From Gossypium raimondii (taxonomy: Eukaryota; Streptophyta; Magnoliopsida; Malvales; Malvaceae): a stretch of 64,000 nt of DNA. The stretch covers positions 53,974,390 through 54,038,389 of the forward strand of contig NC_068576.1 in the NCBI RefSeq assembly GCF_025698545.1. Reading direction: 5' to 3'. Made by a program: the position numbers and the translations under genes. The notes under the pieces are model-generated. The model was not told the DNA's origin. It saw only the letters and a list, made by a program, of their open reading frames with translations, and did not search any database. Below are positions 22,716-40,286 of this stretch, one piece after another. Each line of letters begins with the position of its first letter. The stretch's first letter is position 1.

Positions 22716-22855
22716 ATGTCTAGAACTACCCATAGTCCCTCTCTAACCCTTAAATAGGAAGATAATGCGCTTTAACACACTCGAACTCATGGCCTCCTGC
22801 ACTGACAATAATGCCGATGCTAATCAAACTCAGACTCAATCGATAACTCAATAAA
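22716..22855 (-). mobile_element. SINE-like repeat, antisense, second copy
   Basis: Shares the order of motifs with 9078-9232: GTCTAGAACTACCCATAGTC, AAATAGGAAGATAATGCGCT, CACTCGAACTCATGG (box B on the minus strand) and CAATCAAACTCAGACTCAATCG (box A side). This copy keeps the box B-like GAGTTCGAGTGTG better than the first one. Confidence 0.5.
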
Positions 22856-22969
22856 ATACTTAAATATAAGTATTAGATAAATATATTATCATAATTTTAT
22901 GTGCATGAGAATTGGATTTTCCAAGATATAGTGGAGTGTCCATTCATGTAATCCATGCTAGTTACTTTG

Positions 22970-23136
22970 TCTAACGTTTAAATAGGAGGATAAATACATT
23001 TAAATGCATTCGAATTCACATTTTTTATTGATAACAATATCGAGACCGATTAAATTAAGACTCAATCAACTACAACTCAATTATTGATAACAATATCGAT
23101 ACCGATTAAATTAAGACTCAATCAACTACAACTCAA
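22970..23136 (-). mobile_element. SINE-like repeat, antisense, third copy with 56-bp tandem duplication
   Basis: Carries AAATAGGAGGATAAATACAT and CATTCGAATTCACA (box B side) followed by the box A side. That last segment is duplicated in tandem: 23025-23080 and 23081-23136 are 56-bp copies with a single visible difference (GAGACC versus GATACC). Confidence 0.5.
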
Positions 23137-23626
23137 AGCAAACAATGCATACATTTTCTAATGTGACATAGACTAAGTGCTATCGAAAACCCACACTACC
23201 ATATATAGGCTTTCAATCTTATGCTACCATAGGATGAAAGTCCAAATAAAATACGATATATATGCTATTCCTAAATATCTCGTAAATTTCAGTTGGTTTT
23301 TGTTAATAAAAATTCGCTAATTCATCGTCTTGGCAATACAATGACTAATGGAACCAAAACAAAACATGGGTCCATGATCAATACAACATCCATTCACTAA
23401 GCAGTATTACTAAGGAAGATCTTTGTCTGTTTTCTTGTTCATATAGGAACCTAAACTAACATCTGGTTGGGCTTATGCCAAACCACTTTGGGTACCAAAT
23501 CTCACAAACAAGTAATATTTAATCTCCTTGTAGATTAGTTAAGGTTCATATGACAATGAAGCAAAGTTGAATGATGTTCCTAGTTTCTATATATCAACTT
23601 CATTGAATGGTGAAGAACAACATCAC

Positions 23627-23650
23627 ATATATATATATATATATATATAG
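23627..23650. repeat. (AT)n microsatellite
   Basis: An uninterrupted AT dinucleotide run of about 12 units, in the 3' flank of the MAP kinase gene about 70 nt past its stop codon. Confidence 0.9.
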
Positions 23651-23718
23651 GGAATTCGGGGGAAACAAACCATGATTCCCACTATATATTTTACATAAAA
23701 TATCTAGGACAGATTCTC

Positions 23719-26190
<2,472 letters not shown>

Positions 26191-28469
26191 TTTCTCTGCT
26201 TCACCTGCTAACCAGCTCAAAATATGTATATAAATCTTTAAACAAAGAACTCAGACTGGGTTTGTTTCCTTTCAGCGCTATATCTGGAGATTCATTCTTG
26301 GCAATTTTGCTTTGTATAATTTTCTTTTCTTTTCTTTGTGAAACTTTTTGGAAGAGAGTGTTTTTTTTTTCCCCCCTTTTGGCTTTGATATGATCAAAAG
26401 TTTTATGGTTCGAAAATCCGTGAAATGTTATGAGACTTTTGTAGTTTTCTTAAGATTTTTTTTTTATTAAAAATAAAATTAGTCCTTCACGCAGCTTAAC
26501 ATGTGGTTTCTTTTAACATCACCCAAGTGAGATATGAGTAGATGGGTGCCAAGTATTTGTTTAGCCAACTGCTTTCGGATATGGTGGTTGTGCTGATCAC
26601 GGGACGCTTGCTGTCTTAACCCCTGATGATGGCAAGTGGCAACTCACCTGCACCTGTTTTTATCACACTTCTTTTTTTGGACCATAAACCCATAATTGGA
26701 ATGGGACTTGATTAAGGCCTAGATTTCTGGGTATACTGTGTGGCTTCATTGGACTATCATGGCTTGCCTTTTGCAGCTGTGCTGGATGGAGGCCCATCTT
26801 GTTGAATTATATTGTATGATGGAAAAGAACTATTGGGTGATTCTTTGAACAATAAAGCGATTTTCTTGGTTTCTCCAAATTCTAATTGCCATCAGAAGGT
26901 TGATCAAATTGCTTTGCCAAGTGCAGCACTCGGATTTATTTAATAAATCAACTTAATGCTTCCTTGAGTAGATACGGTAATAAACAAAAGGTTTGGAAAG
27001 ATAATTTTACTGGTATCTTAATATATTTGGACATAAATTTATTGTAAATTAAAGTAGTTGAATACAGAAATAACATTGAAGAGAATGAAATTTGTTAGGC
27101 GGGTCCATAATTAAGGGATGAAACTTAAGGCTCACACAGTCCAAAGGGTCCAATACACACCTATAAATGATAACCGGCCACATAAGACATACAACAGGTA
27201 AGCACTGACACTGTTACGATTCTACGGAGTTGTTTAGATTTTTCATATTAATTTTTTGTTTTAGATTTTTAAACTTATTTTAACAAAATAAAATTTATGA
27301 CTTTTTTAAGAACTTTTAAATTATTTTTACTATTTTAAATATAATTTTTTATTTTTATATAATAAAAAAATAAAATTTACTATAAAAAATTCAATTTAAT
27401 TTCACTTGTATTCCATAAACCATCTTAATACTTCAATACAGATTTTCAAAAATTTTTTTACTTTTAACCCTACTGCCAAACTCGCACCCAACAACCACTT
27501 CTAAAGTTGTCAGCCAAGCATAAAAAGCACGAGCCAATTCCATGCACTATTTCCTTTGGACCCTTTATTGGTTTAAGATCGGTGAGGGTTTGGAAGTGCA
27601 ACTCCTATGCCTAGTTAACCCAGACCAAGCTCTTAGAGTACCCCAAAAAATAAATGATAAGCATGACGCAGGATAAATTTTGGACATATTCTTAAGATTC
27701 CATCAGAAAAGTCAGATTTCCAAACCGACCATGGTGTATTTTTGTCAAGGCCTGGACCAAAAACCGACAAGACAACTTAATTTAAGCCGCTAAAGGCTCT
27801 TTCCTTGGGAAAAAACAATAATATTTATAGAGACAGTTATGCTTTTGTAACGGTAACGGGTAACGGGTAACGGGTAACTAACATAATTTTCTTTTGAAGT
27901 GCAGATGCAAGATGTTGACGGTTCATAATCAATTCCCCTATTATTTTTTTATCTTTCTTTTTCATTATTTTCAACTAAAGAACAGTGAAAAGTTACTTTT
28001 GAGTAATCATAACATATGCATTGAAGTTTTAAAGATTAAAATTAGTAGTTTTACTTGCAATTTACTCATCTGTCAAAAAGGAATTATTATTTCAACACAG
28101 TCAAATGAATTTACATTATGTCCATCATATTACTTGCCCTTGAATAATATTCTATCACCAAACATTTTTTTCTACCATCTTTTGCCTTGAATCAAAATAA
28201 AGAAACATTCCGATTAATTCACAAAGTCAAGAAGTAAATTGCAACTTTGGCCTTGGATTTCAGGGATTAATTCATTACATTAACACAACCATGATTCGTT
28301 TGAGCTGGATCCGAATCTTTTTATTAAAAACATGTGACTGTTTCGGGATTTTTTTGAAATTAACAAGGTACTTGGATGCTGAAAGGTGTCTTGCATCCTA
28401 AATATACGATCTCCCTGATCTTTTAGTACTGTGTCAAATATTTACGGGTGGCGTTGGTCAGCTTCAGGA
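26191..28469. other. Gene-free spacer upstream of the MAP kinase
   Basis: The part next to 26190 must contain the kinase promoter and leader (minus strand). A short tandem run of GGGTAAC heptamers (about 4 copies) lies at 27850-27877. A 98-codon plus-strand frame at 27894-28190 has no domain. The last part (from about 28300) may be decayed LINE sequence. Confidence 0.4.
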
Positions 28470-29545
28470 CTTGTTATTGTCTAAGATAGCAACTCGTGAT
28501 CAATAAAGAACGGGATTTGAAGGGTCATTTGGATGCATAAGAGTCCTCAGCGAGCCAAACAATTTCTTTGGCTGGTTTTGAAGGGAAACTTTTGACTAAT
28601 GAAGAGCTTGTAAAAAGAAACATTACTTGGGATCCTCGTTACCCGATTGTGGTAGGGAGGTACAAACGATTCTGCATGTTTTACGGGATTGTGACTTTGC
28701 TTAGGATGTTTGGTTTCGTGTTTTGCCTGCTCATAGTGTGACCGGATTTTTTACAATGAAGTGCAACTAGTGGGTAATTGGTAATATTCAAAATTGTCTT
28801 AATATTGTTGTGTTGAATCTGGAATGGGATTTATGTTTTTCTTTGCTGATTTCGAGTTTATGGCATGCCCATAATAAATCGATTTTCATTGAAGATAGCG
28901 TGTCGCTGGTGGAAATAGTGTCTTATTGTTATGTTATTTGTCTAAGCATATTTTGGATGCAGATCAACACATGAAGTTCGTTGCTGGTAGTTTGGAATTG
29001 AATACGCATTGGCAAGCTCTTGCATTGGATGGATTAAAATCAATTGTGACACAACGATGCACTCGAATTCAAATGAGGCATCGATTGGGGGGCTTATACG
29101 AGATCATTAAGGTAATTGGATGGCGGGGTTTAGTGGATACTTGGGACTGAGTTCGATGTTACGGGCAGAATCTCATGCTATTTGGGAGGGATTGTTGGTT
29201 GCGTGGTTTCAACAAGTTATTGCTGAGAGTGATTGTGCTGATGCTGGAACTTTGATCAACTCTTCTTCCCAAGCCTCAAGTGTGTTGGCGGTGGTTAATA
29301 GCATAAAGGAACTGTGTAATCGACAATGGACTGTGTAGGTTAGATAGGTGCGACGAGAGGCAAACCAGACTACAAATTCTATGGCAAAATTGGCTGTTGT
29401 GGGCTGGTATAAAGTGATTTATTTCTACTTACCTTCAAGAATGGTTATTTCAGGCATTAAAAATGACCTTACCCATTCCTCTTGATAGGCTTGTTTTTAT
29501 TTCTAAGTTCGATTAGGGTGCAACCCTCTTTATTTACCAAAAAAA
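28470..29545 (+). pseudogene. LINE (non-LTR retrotransposon) 3' fragment: zinc-binding RT region and RNase H domain
   Basis: Across shifting frames the + strand shows, in order, a zf-RVT-like region (KLLTNEELVKRNITWDP near 28590, CDFA and VWFRVLPAHS near 28690), then an RNase H-like domain (GGLIRD near 29090, WMAGFSGYLGLSSMLRAESH near 29118-29180, IWEGL and the later REANQTTNSMAKLA near 29350). It ends with a CTCTTTATTTACCAAAAAAAG tail at 29528-29548, typical of plant LINE 3' ends. Several stops and frame changes show it is dead. The reverse transcriptase proper is not visible, consistent with a 5'-truncated insertion. Confidence 0.75.
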
Positions 29546-30769
29546 GTATTGGGTTTTGTTGCACAAATCATTCAGTTTTCCATCTTGCTTTTTAAGCTAC
29601 TCTTGATTTTCCTAAATCAATATCATTTTTTCCCTTGTAGAGATTTCACATACTTGGATTTTTACTTCCTCAAGAGGAGTAAAGCATGTTGAAGAATGAG
29701 GCTAACCTTGAGACACTTGCAAATTATGAATTAGTTTCCCACATGGCTTCGAATAATGGTTGCTCCTTCAAACCAATCCATTTCATTGCTTTTGACGATA
29801 CAAAGACAGTCTCCAATTAGTACCTATGTCCCCACTTGGTACAAAATGTACAAGTAGACTAAACACAGTAATAAATTTTTTTAACTCTCACTAGACTGGT
29901 ACCTCAATCGGTTCTTAGTCCAACTAGTTTGATTGATCGATCTAGTCTGGTTCAGAAAACATTGTTTGTGACACAAACTCAATCAAACACTTTATTTATA
30001 GTATAAATTTTAAAAAATAAAAACTAGTGAAAAGAATGCATATTATGTAACACCTCTCACTCGGTCCAAGTAAGAGATGTTACATTTAAACACTAAACTC
30101 ACCACTTAAATAACAATTCTTAAAAGAAAATAGAAGTTTTATTTTTTAAATAAGGAATAAATCTTAAAATTATACATGAACTTTAATTTAATGTGCAATT
30201 TGATACATGAATTTGAAGTTGGTGCAATTATATACATGAAACTTTGACTATAGTTCAAATGTATACTATGAAATTTTAATTTTTATTCAATCATACATAT
30301 TTAAAGAAATAAATACATCAATTTATTTTTATATTAGATAAATATAATTATATTTGATGTAATATATAAATATAAAATGATGTTATACCAATAATTATGT
30401 TAATAATTTGTGAAAATTGAATCAAATCAAAATATATAAAATTATACAAAATCAAAATACATATATAATTTTGAAATTTATACCTAAAAATTCATGTATA
30501 GTTGCATATTTATAGAGGAATTTTGGGAAAAAAATATTAATAATAAAATAACACTGACTGAGTGCCAAGTCAGGGCTCCAAAGAAGGAAGAAAGAACGGG
30601 TCGTCGTCCCCGACAATTCCACCTCCATAAATTTCGCTCCCGTTATTTAACTCCCTAACCCCTTCTCCTTTTTAACCTTAAACACCGTCCCTTTTCCCCA
30701 TCCCACTCCCTGTTTCTTCTTCCCTTCTTTTCATTGGCTTTCAATTTATCCAAATATCTTCCAACTAAG
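29546..30769. other. Spacer with a possible MITE, upstream of the ROH1-family gene
   Basis: At about 30160-30520 the arms AAATTATACATGAACTTTAA and (other strand) CAACTATACATGAATTTTTA face each other, with an AT-rich core, suggesting a long-TIR MITE. The segment 30560-30769 is less AT-rich and pyrimidine-rich, likely promoter and leader of the next gene. A CCCGTTATTTAACTCCC near 30641 is a weak TATA candidate. Confidence 0.4.
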
Positions 30770-31921
30770 ATGACGGGAACCGACCAAAGCTCCTTCTTGG
30801 GACGAATCAGCATCAGGCGGAACCAAGTCAACGCCATGGAAGGGTACCACGAGCAAGAGATTGAAGACCTAGAGCTTTTCCAAAGGCAGCTCTCCGATCG
30901 CTTTACCGAGCTCTTATCTGCCCCCGACGACGCCCCCACTGAAGCCTTTCTCTCTATTTCCTGGATACGCAAGCTGCTCGACGTGTTCCTTTGTTGCGAA
31001 ACCGAATGCAAGGCAATTCTCTTGATGGAACGGGACGCGGCTCAGATCTCCAAACCCCCTCTCGATCGCTTGATTCCCGAACTTCTCGAACGCGTCGTTA
31101 AAGCTATGGACATTTGTAATGCGGTAACCAACGGGGTGGAGTTGGTCAGGCATTGCCAAAAGCTGGCGGAGATTGCCGTTTCGGCTTTGGAACAAAAACC
31201 TTTCGGTGAAGGACAAGCGAGGAGGGCCAAAAAAGCGTTGGTTTCACTAATGTCGGCAATGCACGTCGACGACAAAGAAAGCTCCGTTCAGAAAACGGCG
31301 GAGCGGAGCTGGTCGTTCGGCCGCCGAAGTGGTAATAAAGATCGACACCATGGACATTACAGGTCACTTTCTTGGCAGGTAGCCAAGCATTGGTCAGCAT
31401 CCAAACAGATTCACGCCATGACCATGAACCTCGCTGCTCCACGTGGACCGGAGGCCTCCTGTTTGCCCGCCCCGGTTTACATACTGAGCTTGATTATAGT
31501 TTTTGTTATGTGGGTATTGATTGCTGCGATACCTTGTCAAGAGAGGAGCGGTTTGACAACTCATCTTCCGATTAATAAGCACGTGAACTGGACCCATAGT
31601 CTGGCCGGTATACATGATAAAATCGGTGAGGAGTGGAAGAAGAAGGAGAAGAAAGGGATGGCTGGGTTGTTATACGAGATGCAGAAGATGGAGAAACTCG
31701 GCCAGAGTTTGATTGAATTCACTGACTCATACCAGTTCCCCGGAGAGAAAGAGAAATCGGACGAAGTGGCTGCACAAGTGGCGGAGCTGGCGGAGGTTTG
31801 TCGGAGAATGGATGAAGGGTTGGTGCCTTTGCAGATGCTGATTAGGGAAGCGTTTCATAGGTTGGTAAGAAACAGAACTGAGTTTCTCGATGTGTTGGAA
31901 CAAGGTGCCCCGGTCGTGTAA
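30770..31921 (+). CDS. ROH1/BYPASS1-family protein (DUF793)
   Basis: Intronless frame of 383 residues from the ATG at 30770. The frame is open 36 nt further upstream but without an ATG. Features match the plant ROH1/BPS1 family: an N-terminal IRRNQV-MEG-HEQEIEDLELFQ helix (about residues 12-45), a KLLDVFLCCETECKAIL segment (about 75-95), a hydrophobic stretch around residues 235-258 (YILSLIIVFVMWVLIAAIPC) and a C-terminal VPLQMLIREAFHRLVRNRTE helix. Arabidopsis ROH1 was found as an interactor of an EXO70 exocyst subunit, and BPS1 restrains production of a root-derived growth signal. The biochemical role is unknown. The 3' UTR has a 12-14 base C-run at 31981-31994. MDAR follows 1.3 kb downstream on the same strand, matching the order I recall in Arabidopsis. 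Confidence 0.88.
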   Translation: MTGTDQSSFLGRISIRRNQVNAMEGYHEQEIEDLELFQRQLSDRFTELLSAPDDAPTEAFLSISWIRKLLDVFLCCETECKAILLMERDAAQISKPPLDRLIPELLERVVKAMDICNAVTNGVELVRHCQKLAEIAVSALEQKPFGEGQARRAKKALVSLMSAMHVDDKESSVQKTAERSWSFGRRSGNKDRHHGHYRSLSWQVAKHWSASKQIHAMTMNLAAPRGPEASCLPAPVYILSLIIVFVMWVLIAAIPCQERSGLTTHLPINKHVNWTHSLAGIHDKIGEEWKKKEKKGMAGLLYEMQKMEKLGQSLIEFTDSYQFPGEKEKSDEVAAQVAELAEVCRRMDEGLVPLQMLIREAFHRLVRNRTEFLDVLEQGAPVV

Positions 31922-33207
31922 CTATGTCGGGCATTTTTGTCGGTCAATCTTTTGGTCCGAACAAGGCCTTGAAGGTTGTTCCCCCCCCCCCCCTTGTTTT
32001 ATTTTTTAATTTAACACCGGCTTCAGGCTCCAGAGTCCAGGCTTCAGCCACTATGGTTGTGGTGAAGCAAGCATTTTCTTTGTGAAATGTAGGCTTCTTT
32101 TTTTTTTTGGTTAGCTTTGGCCGTTTGTTTAATATGTTGACTATGATTTGAGTACAGAAGCTTTGAGGGAAATGTAAATACGCAAACTACTATATAACAT
32201 TTTTGTATTCAAGTGAGAGTTTCTTACTTTGCAGAAAGTACATGTATGTTGGATTGACATTTTCATATGTTCTTGTTGGTCAATTTGGAAATGTGAAACA
32301 TGCTTGATCTTCTTTAAGGCAATCAGTTTTGTTATGGTGTTGGTTCCATTTAAACAGACCTGAGACAATGAATAGAATCTGTGTTTGCTTTTTAACTTTA
32401 TATTCAGCAGGTTCAACCCTTGTTAAATTTCCTAAAGAACAACCATAAAGATTTGTTCTTGAAATGAAACATTGGATAGTTTGTACCCAATTTTAGGACA
32501 AATGGTAAACGTGTAGGGGTTTGAATCTATCTATGATTCCCGAGCTTTGTTCCGTGCAAGTAAATGGAATTAGTGCTGACAAATTCTTTGGGTCGATTTT
32601 AGACAAAATTGCGATTTCAATTAATTAAACAGTAAGTTTCCTCAAATTTTTAATCAAAGTAAAAGATGTTCAGACCTGTGTCTTATTCCCATTTCACACA
32701 GTGGTTTATTTCTTAATAAAAGTTTTGAGAGATTGAATGTCGTTTATGCTTGGTTTAATCTTCCATTATACATGAATATTTGTTTTCCTGGCTTTAGAAA
32801 AACACTAAGCAGCGTGGGAAATTTTAAAAGCTTGAAAAAGTATTGCAGACTAAAATAGGCAGAGTGCCACGACGACCTCTCGTCTCTGATCATTGGGCAC
32901 CCCGTTTGTCAAAGATCACTGGCACGGTGTTGAACCATCCTTAAAAGGCCTAAACTGCTTTCCAATCGTCAATCTTATGCCCTTTGGCTATCTTCTAGAG
33001 CCAAAGTCGCCTCAATAATTAATAAACTATTCAGTCTTTAAGCGTTTTCTCTCACTACAAAAATCACCTTCAAATAACATGTACCCAGGTCCACCCTCCA
33101 CTCAAATCTGCTGTTGCTACTGCAATTCCTGATCCTTTTAGTCAAATACTTTCATATCTTCTAAGCATTTCTTCCTTTTCCATTCCTTTTTTACAGCTCG
33201 AAAAGCA
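31922..33207 (+). other. 3' UTR of the ROH1-family gene and MDAR promoter region
   Basis: Contains the C-run at 31981-31994 and a T-run at 32099-32108. From about 33000 the sequence becomes pyrimidine-rich, as in plant leaders. The MDAR frame is open back to a stop at 33139 without an ATG, and TTTTTTACAG just before 33197 could be the acceptor of a leader intron. Confidence 0.45.
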
Positions 33208-37340
<4,133 letters not shown>

Positions 37341-40286
37341 TTGCGCCGCTGAACCTCTCATCGAAAAGTAGTGGTCTTTGCACAAGAACACCACCATGCA
37401 GTTAGCTTTTGGTAATAAAATCTTGAAACCTTACCATGAAATAATTGTTTGAAACCTAGAGTATACAGCCTACTTTGATATGCAGAGAGAGAGAGAGAGA
37501 TGTACCACCTTGAAATTTTGGTAGGGTGTTGGTGGATCCAATAATAACTGATTCAGTCATTTGTGAAGTATGCATCTTTTTTTTTTTTTTGGCTTTTCAT
37601 GATATAAAAATGATTAAACTGATTCCTAGTTTGAATTATTAGGGAATAAAATGGTTAGATGATGTAAAAACTAACCAAGTAATATAATAGCAATGGAAAA
37701 TTAATAAAAAATCTGAAACTTGGCAGAAGACTAGATGGCAATAAAATTGTTAAATACTCATTTCCATTTCCTGTACTAACTAAGACCCTCTTAATACATG
37801 AGTATGTATTAACAAAGAAAGTTGAAATACTTAACCTTATTAATTATTTGATGAAAGAAAATCACGGAAAAACTCACATTAATATCTTAATTGGAATAGT
37901 TAACTAATAATATTAGAGCCTAGACCAAAAGTATAGCTTAATCTAACAAAAACTAGTTCAAATAGGAATGGAAATGTAGCAGCCTGGGATAAATGTTGCT
38001 AAATTTATGATGTATGATATTGAAAAAAGTCTTGTCTCAATGTAATTTTTATTAGTTATTTATAACATTTTTATAACACATTTTTATATGTTTATTCTTT
38101 TAATAGTTAAACATTTATATAATAAAATAAAATAAATATTTACCATAATGATTCCGTTTCTAATTTAATAGAAAATAAGATAATTGGGATTTTACTATCC
38201 TTAAATCAAAAGCACAAGTGATTAGGACAGGTAAGTCATACAGACCCAGAGCAGTCCAAGTGGCCTACGTCTTGCCATATGTTAATTTGACGTCCACTAT
38301 TCAAGAAATATTTTATAATTTAATTTTAATTTTAACCTGACTTTAATCAGGCTAGGCTTACCGAGTCAGGTGGGCTACCCACCATTACAGGTTTAAACAA
38401 AAGTTTTTTTTCTTTTTTCATAAGCCAAGCCTAGATCAACCAACAACATAGTCTCGTGGCTTGAAAATAGTGTAACGAAAAAAAATGAAAATAATCAAAG
38501 AAAAATAATTTAGAAGAAAGAAAATAAAACAATAAAAGAGAAAATAAGGCTTTGGCATGGAGGTATTAAATTTTCAATATGTGCAAACATATATGTGATT
38601 TTTAGTTTTATTAACATTTAAAAGAGAAAAATTAAGAATATCATCTTAAAATAAAGCTGAAGTTCTAAAACTACAATACCTTAATGAAAGATCTATTGAC
38701 CACTATCCACATATTAACTTAAACGGACCATGGATGAACTCTGGTTGAAGAGTTCATCAAAATTGCTTTGCTCTCTCATTTTTTCTTTTCTTTACTTTGT
38801 TTATAAAAATTGAAAAATAAAAGTTATCCGACCGCTTATTAGAAGAGTAAAAGGTATAGTGAATTTCTCGCACATAATGAGACTATTTTTAGTGTGTCTG
38901 TAATCTCCAAAAACACAACTTCATATTTGCTTCAAACCAAAACTCATGCCATTACCCTTACCCTCATGTTCATCACGGTTCAGGTGGATTGCTCGACTAA
39001 ATTTAAAATATTTTTATTTAAATTTATATATTTTATTATTTTGAAATCCCAGCTTGAAGTGCGAAAAACTCTATATAATGAAACAAAAATATATTAAAAG
39101 GAATCAGAATGAGGCATGGTCTGATGTTTGATTTGGGCTGTCTAAAGACCATTTCAACATCCTCGGTGTCACTTATGGGCGCTTGCCCTGCAAATTTTAC
39201 TACTACCAACACTACAATCTTTTTTTTTATGTCCTTTTATTTGCTGTTATATATATGCTGAATCAATTATGATAGTCAGAATCGTATCGGGTAGTACGTA
39301 TCATTCCGATTTTAAATCTATATCAATTAATTTATGTTTCGTTTTGATTAAAATTTTAGCGCATTTCAATCATTTTGATGTATTCTGGTCCGTTTCTATC
39401 AATATCGACTTGTATCGGTGCGTATCTACCTATACTTGTACAAAAAAATTTAAATTTTTCTATAACTATATTTAAAATTAAAAGCTAATAAATTAAATTA
39501 TTGACCCTAATTAATAATTTTAAAATTTATATTTACATATAAATATATTTATATGGATGTAATTTACACATATTTGCATGCATATATAATATATAATTTA
39601 TTAAGAAACTAAAAATAAGATTATAAAAATATATAATATTTAAATGTATATATAATTTATCAAGAAATTAAAATGAGACTATAAATATATATAAAATATT
39701 TAAAATATCGATAAATCTAAAACGATATATCAGACCAAAACAAAAATAATATGCCTACTACTTGCAATCAACACTAATCAATTTCTAATGAATCTTTGGT
39801 TGTTTAAGCAAAACGTGGTTTATCATTTTCAGAGCATGCAATTCATGACAATGACTAATTATTAAATTGTAAATAAACGAAAAATAAAAGTATGTTAATG
39901 TTAGTTTTTCTGTCACACATCATATAATTTCTTCTTTCTTCCTTAGCGAAGAAGAGATTTCCTCACAATATATAAACACTGACATTTTTTTTCTTACGTT
40001 GTTCTGAATTCAAGAAATAATAATAATCCTTTATTGAATGGGTCAGCCTTACAAATTCACAAACGTCTTTTTTCCCGCGTACATTGTTGTAAATAAAGAA
40101 AGAAAAAAGAAAAGAAAAACAACCAACAATAGTATATGTTGACCTTTCCTTACAGTATTTCACTTTTACATGTGAGGAAACACCCAAAAAACTTACAATT
40201 GTTGAACAAATAGGGGTTTCATATAGACTGCAGCAGAAAAAGGTTTGAAGACTGTATAATGTGGTCAAAAGTCTTTGTTGATCAGC
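37341..40286. other. Gene-free spacer between MDAR and ACC synthase (convergent 3' ends)
   Basis: Starts with the MDAR 3' UTR, which has a (GA) run at about 37485-37500 and a T-run near 37578-37591. The rest is AT-rich without a recognisable domain or bounded repeat. Small frames at 38894-39097, 39269-39475 and 39963-40268 are not supported. The last 300 bp probably hold the ACC synthase 3' UTR. Confidence 0.5.

Noticed and set aside
26191-26220. N-terminal extension of the MAP kinase (SWLAGEAEK)
   Set aside because: There is no ATG for it. It would start with TTG, and the Met at 26190 is the first usable codon.
28926-29338. Intact small genes in the LINE region
   Set aside because: They are pieces of one RNase H-like domain in shifting frames with stops between, so they belong to a dead LINE.
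30734-30769. Upstream extension of the ROH1-family protein
   Set aside because: The extension begins with TTG rather than ATG. The conserved family start fits the ATG at 30770.
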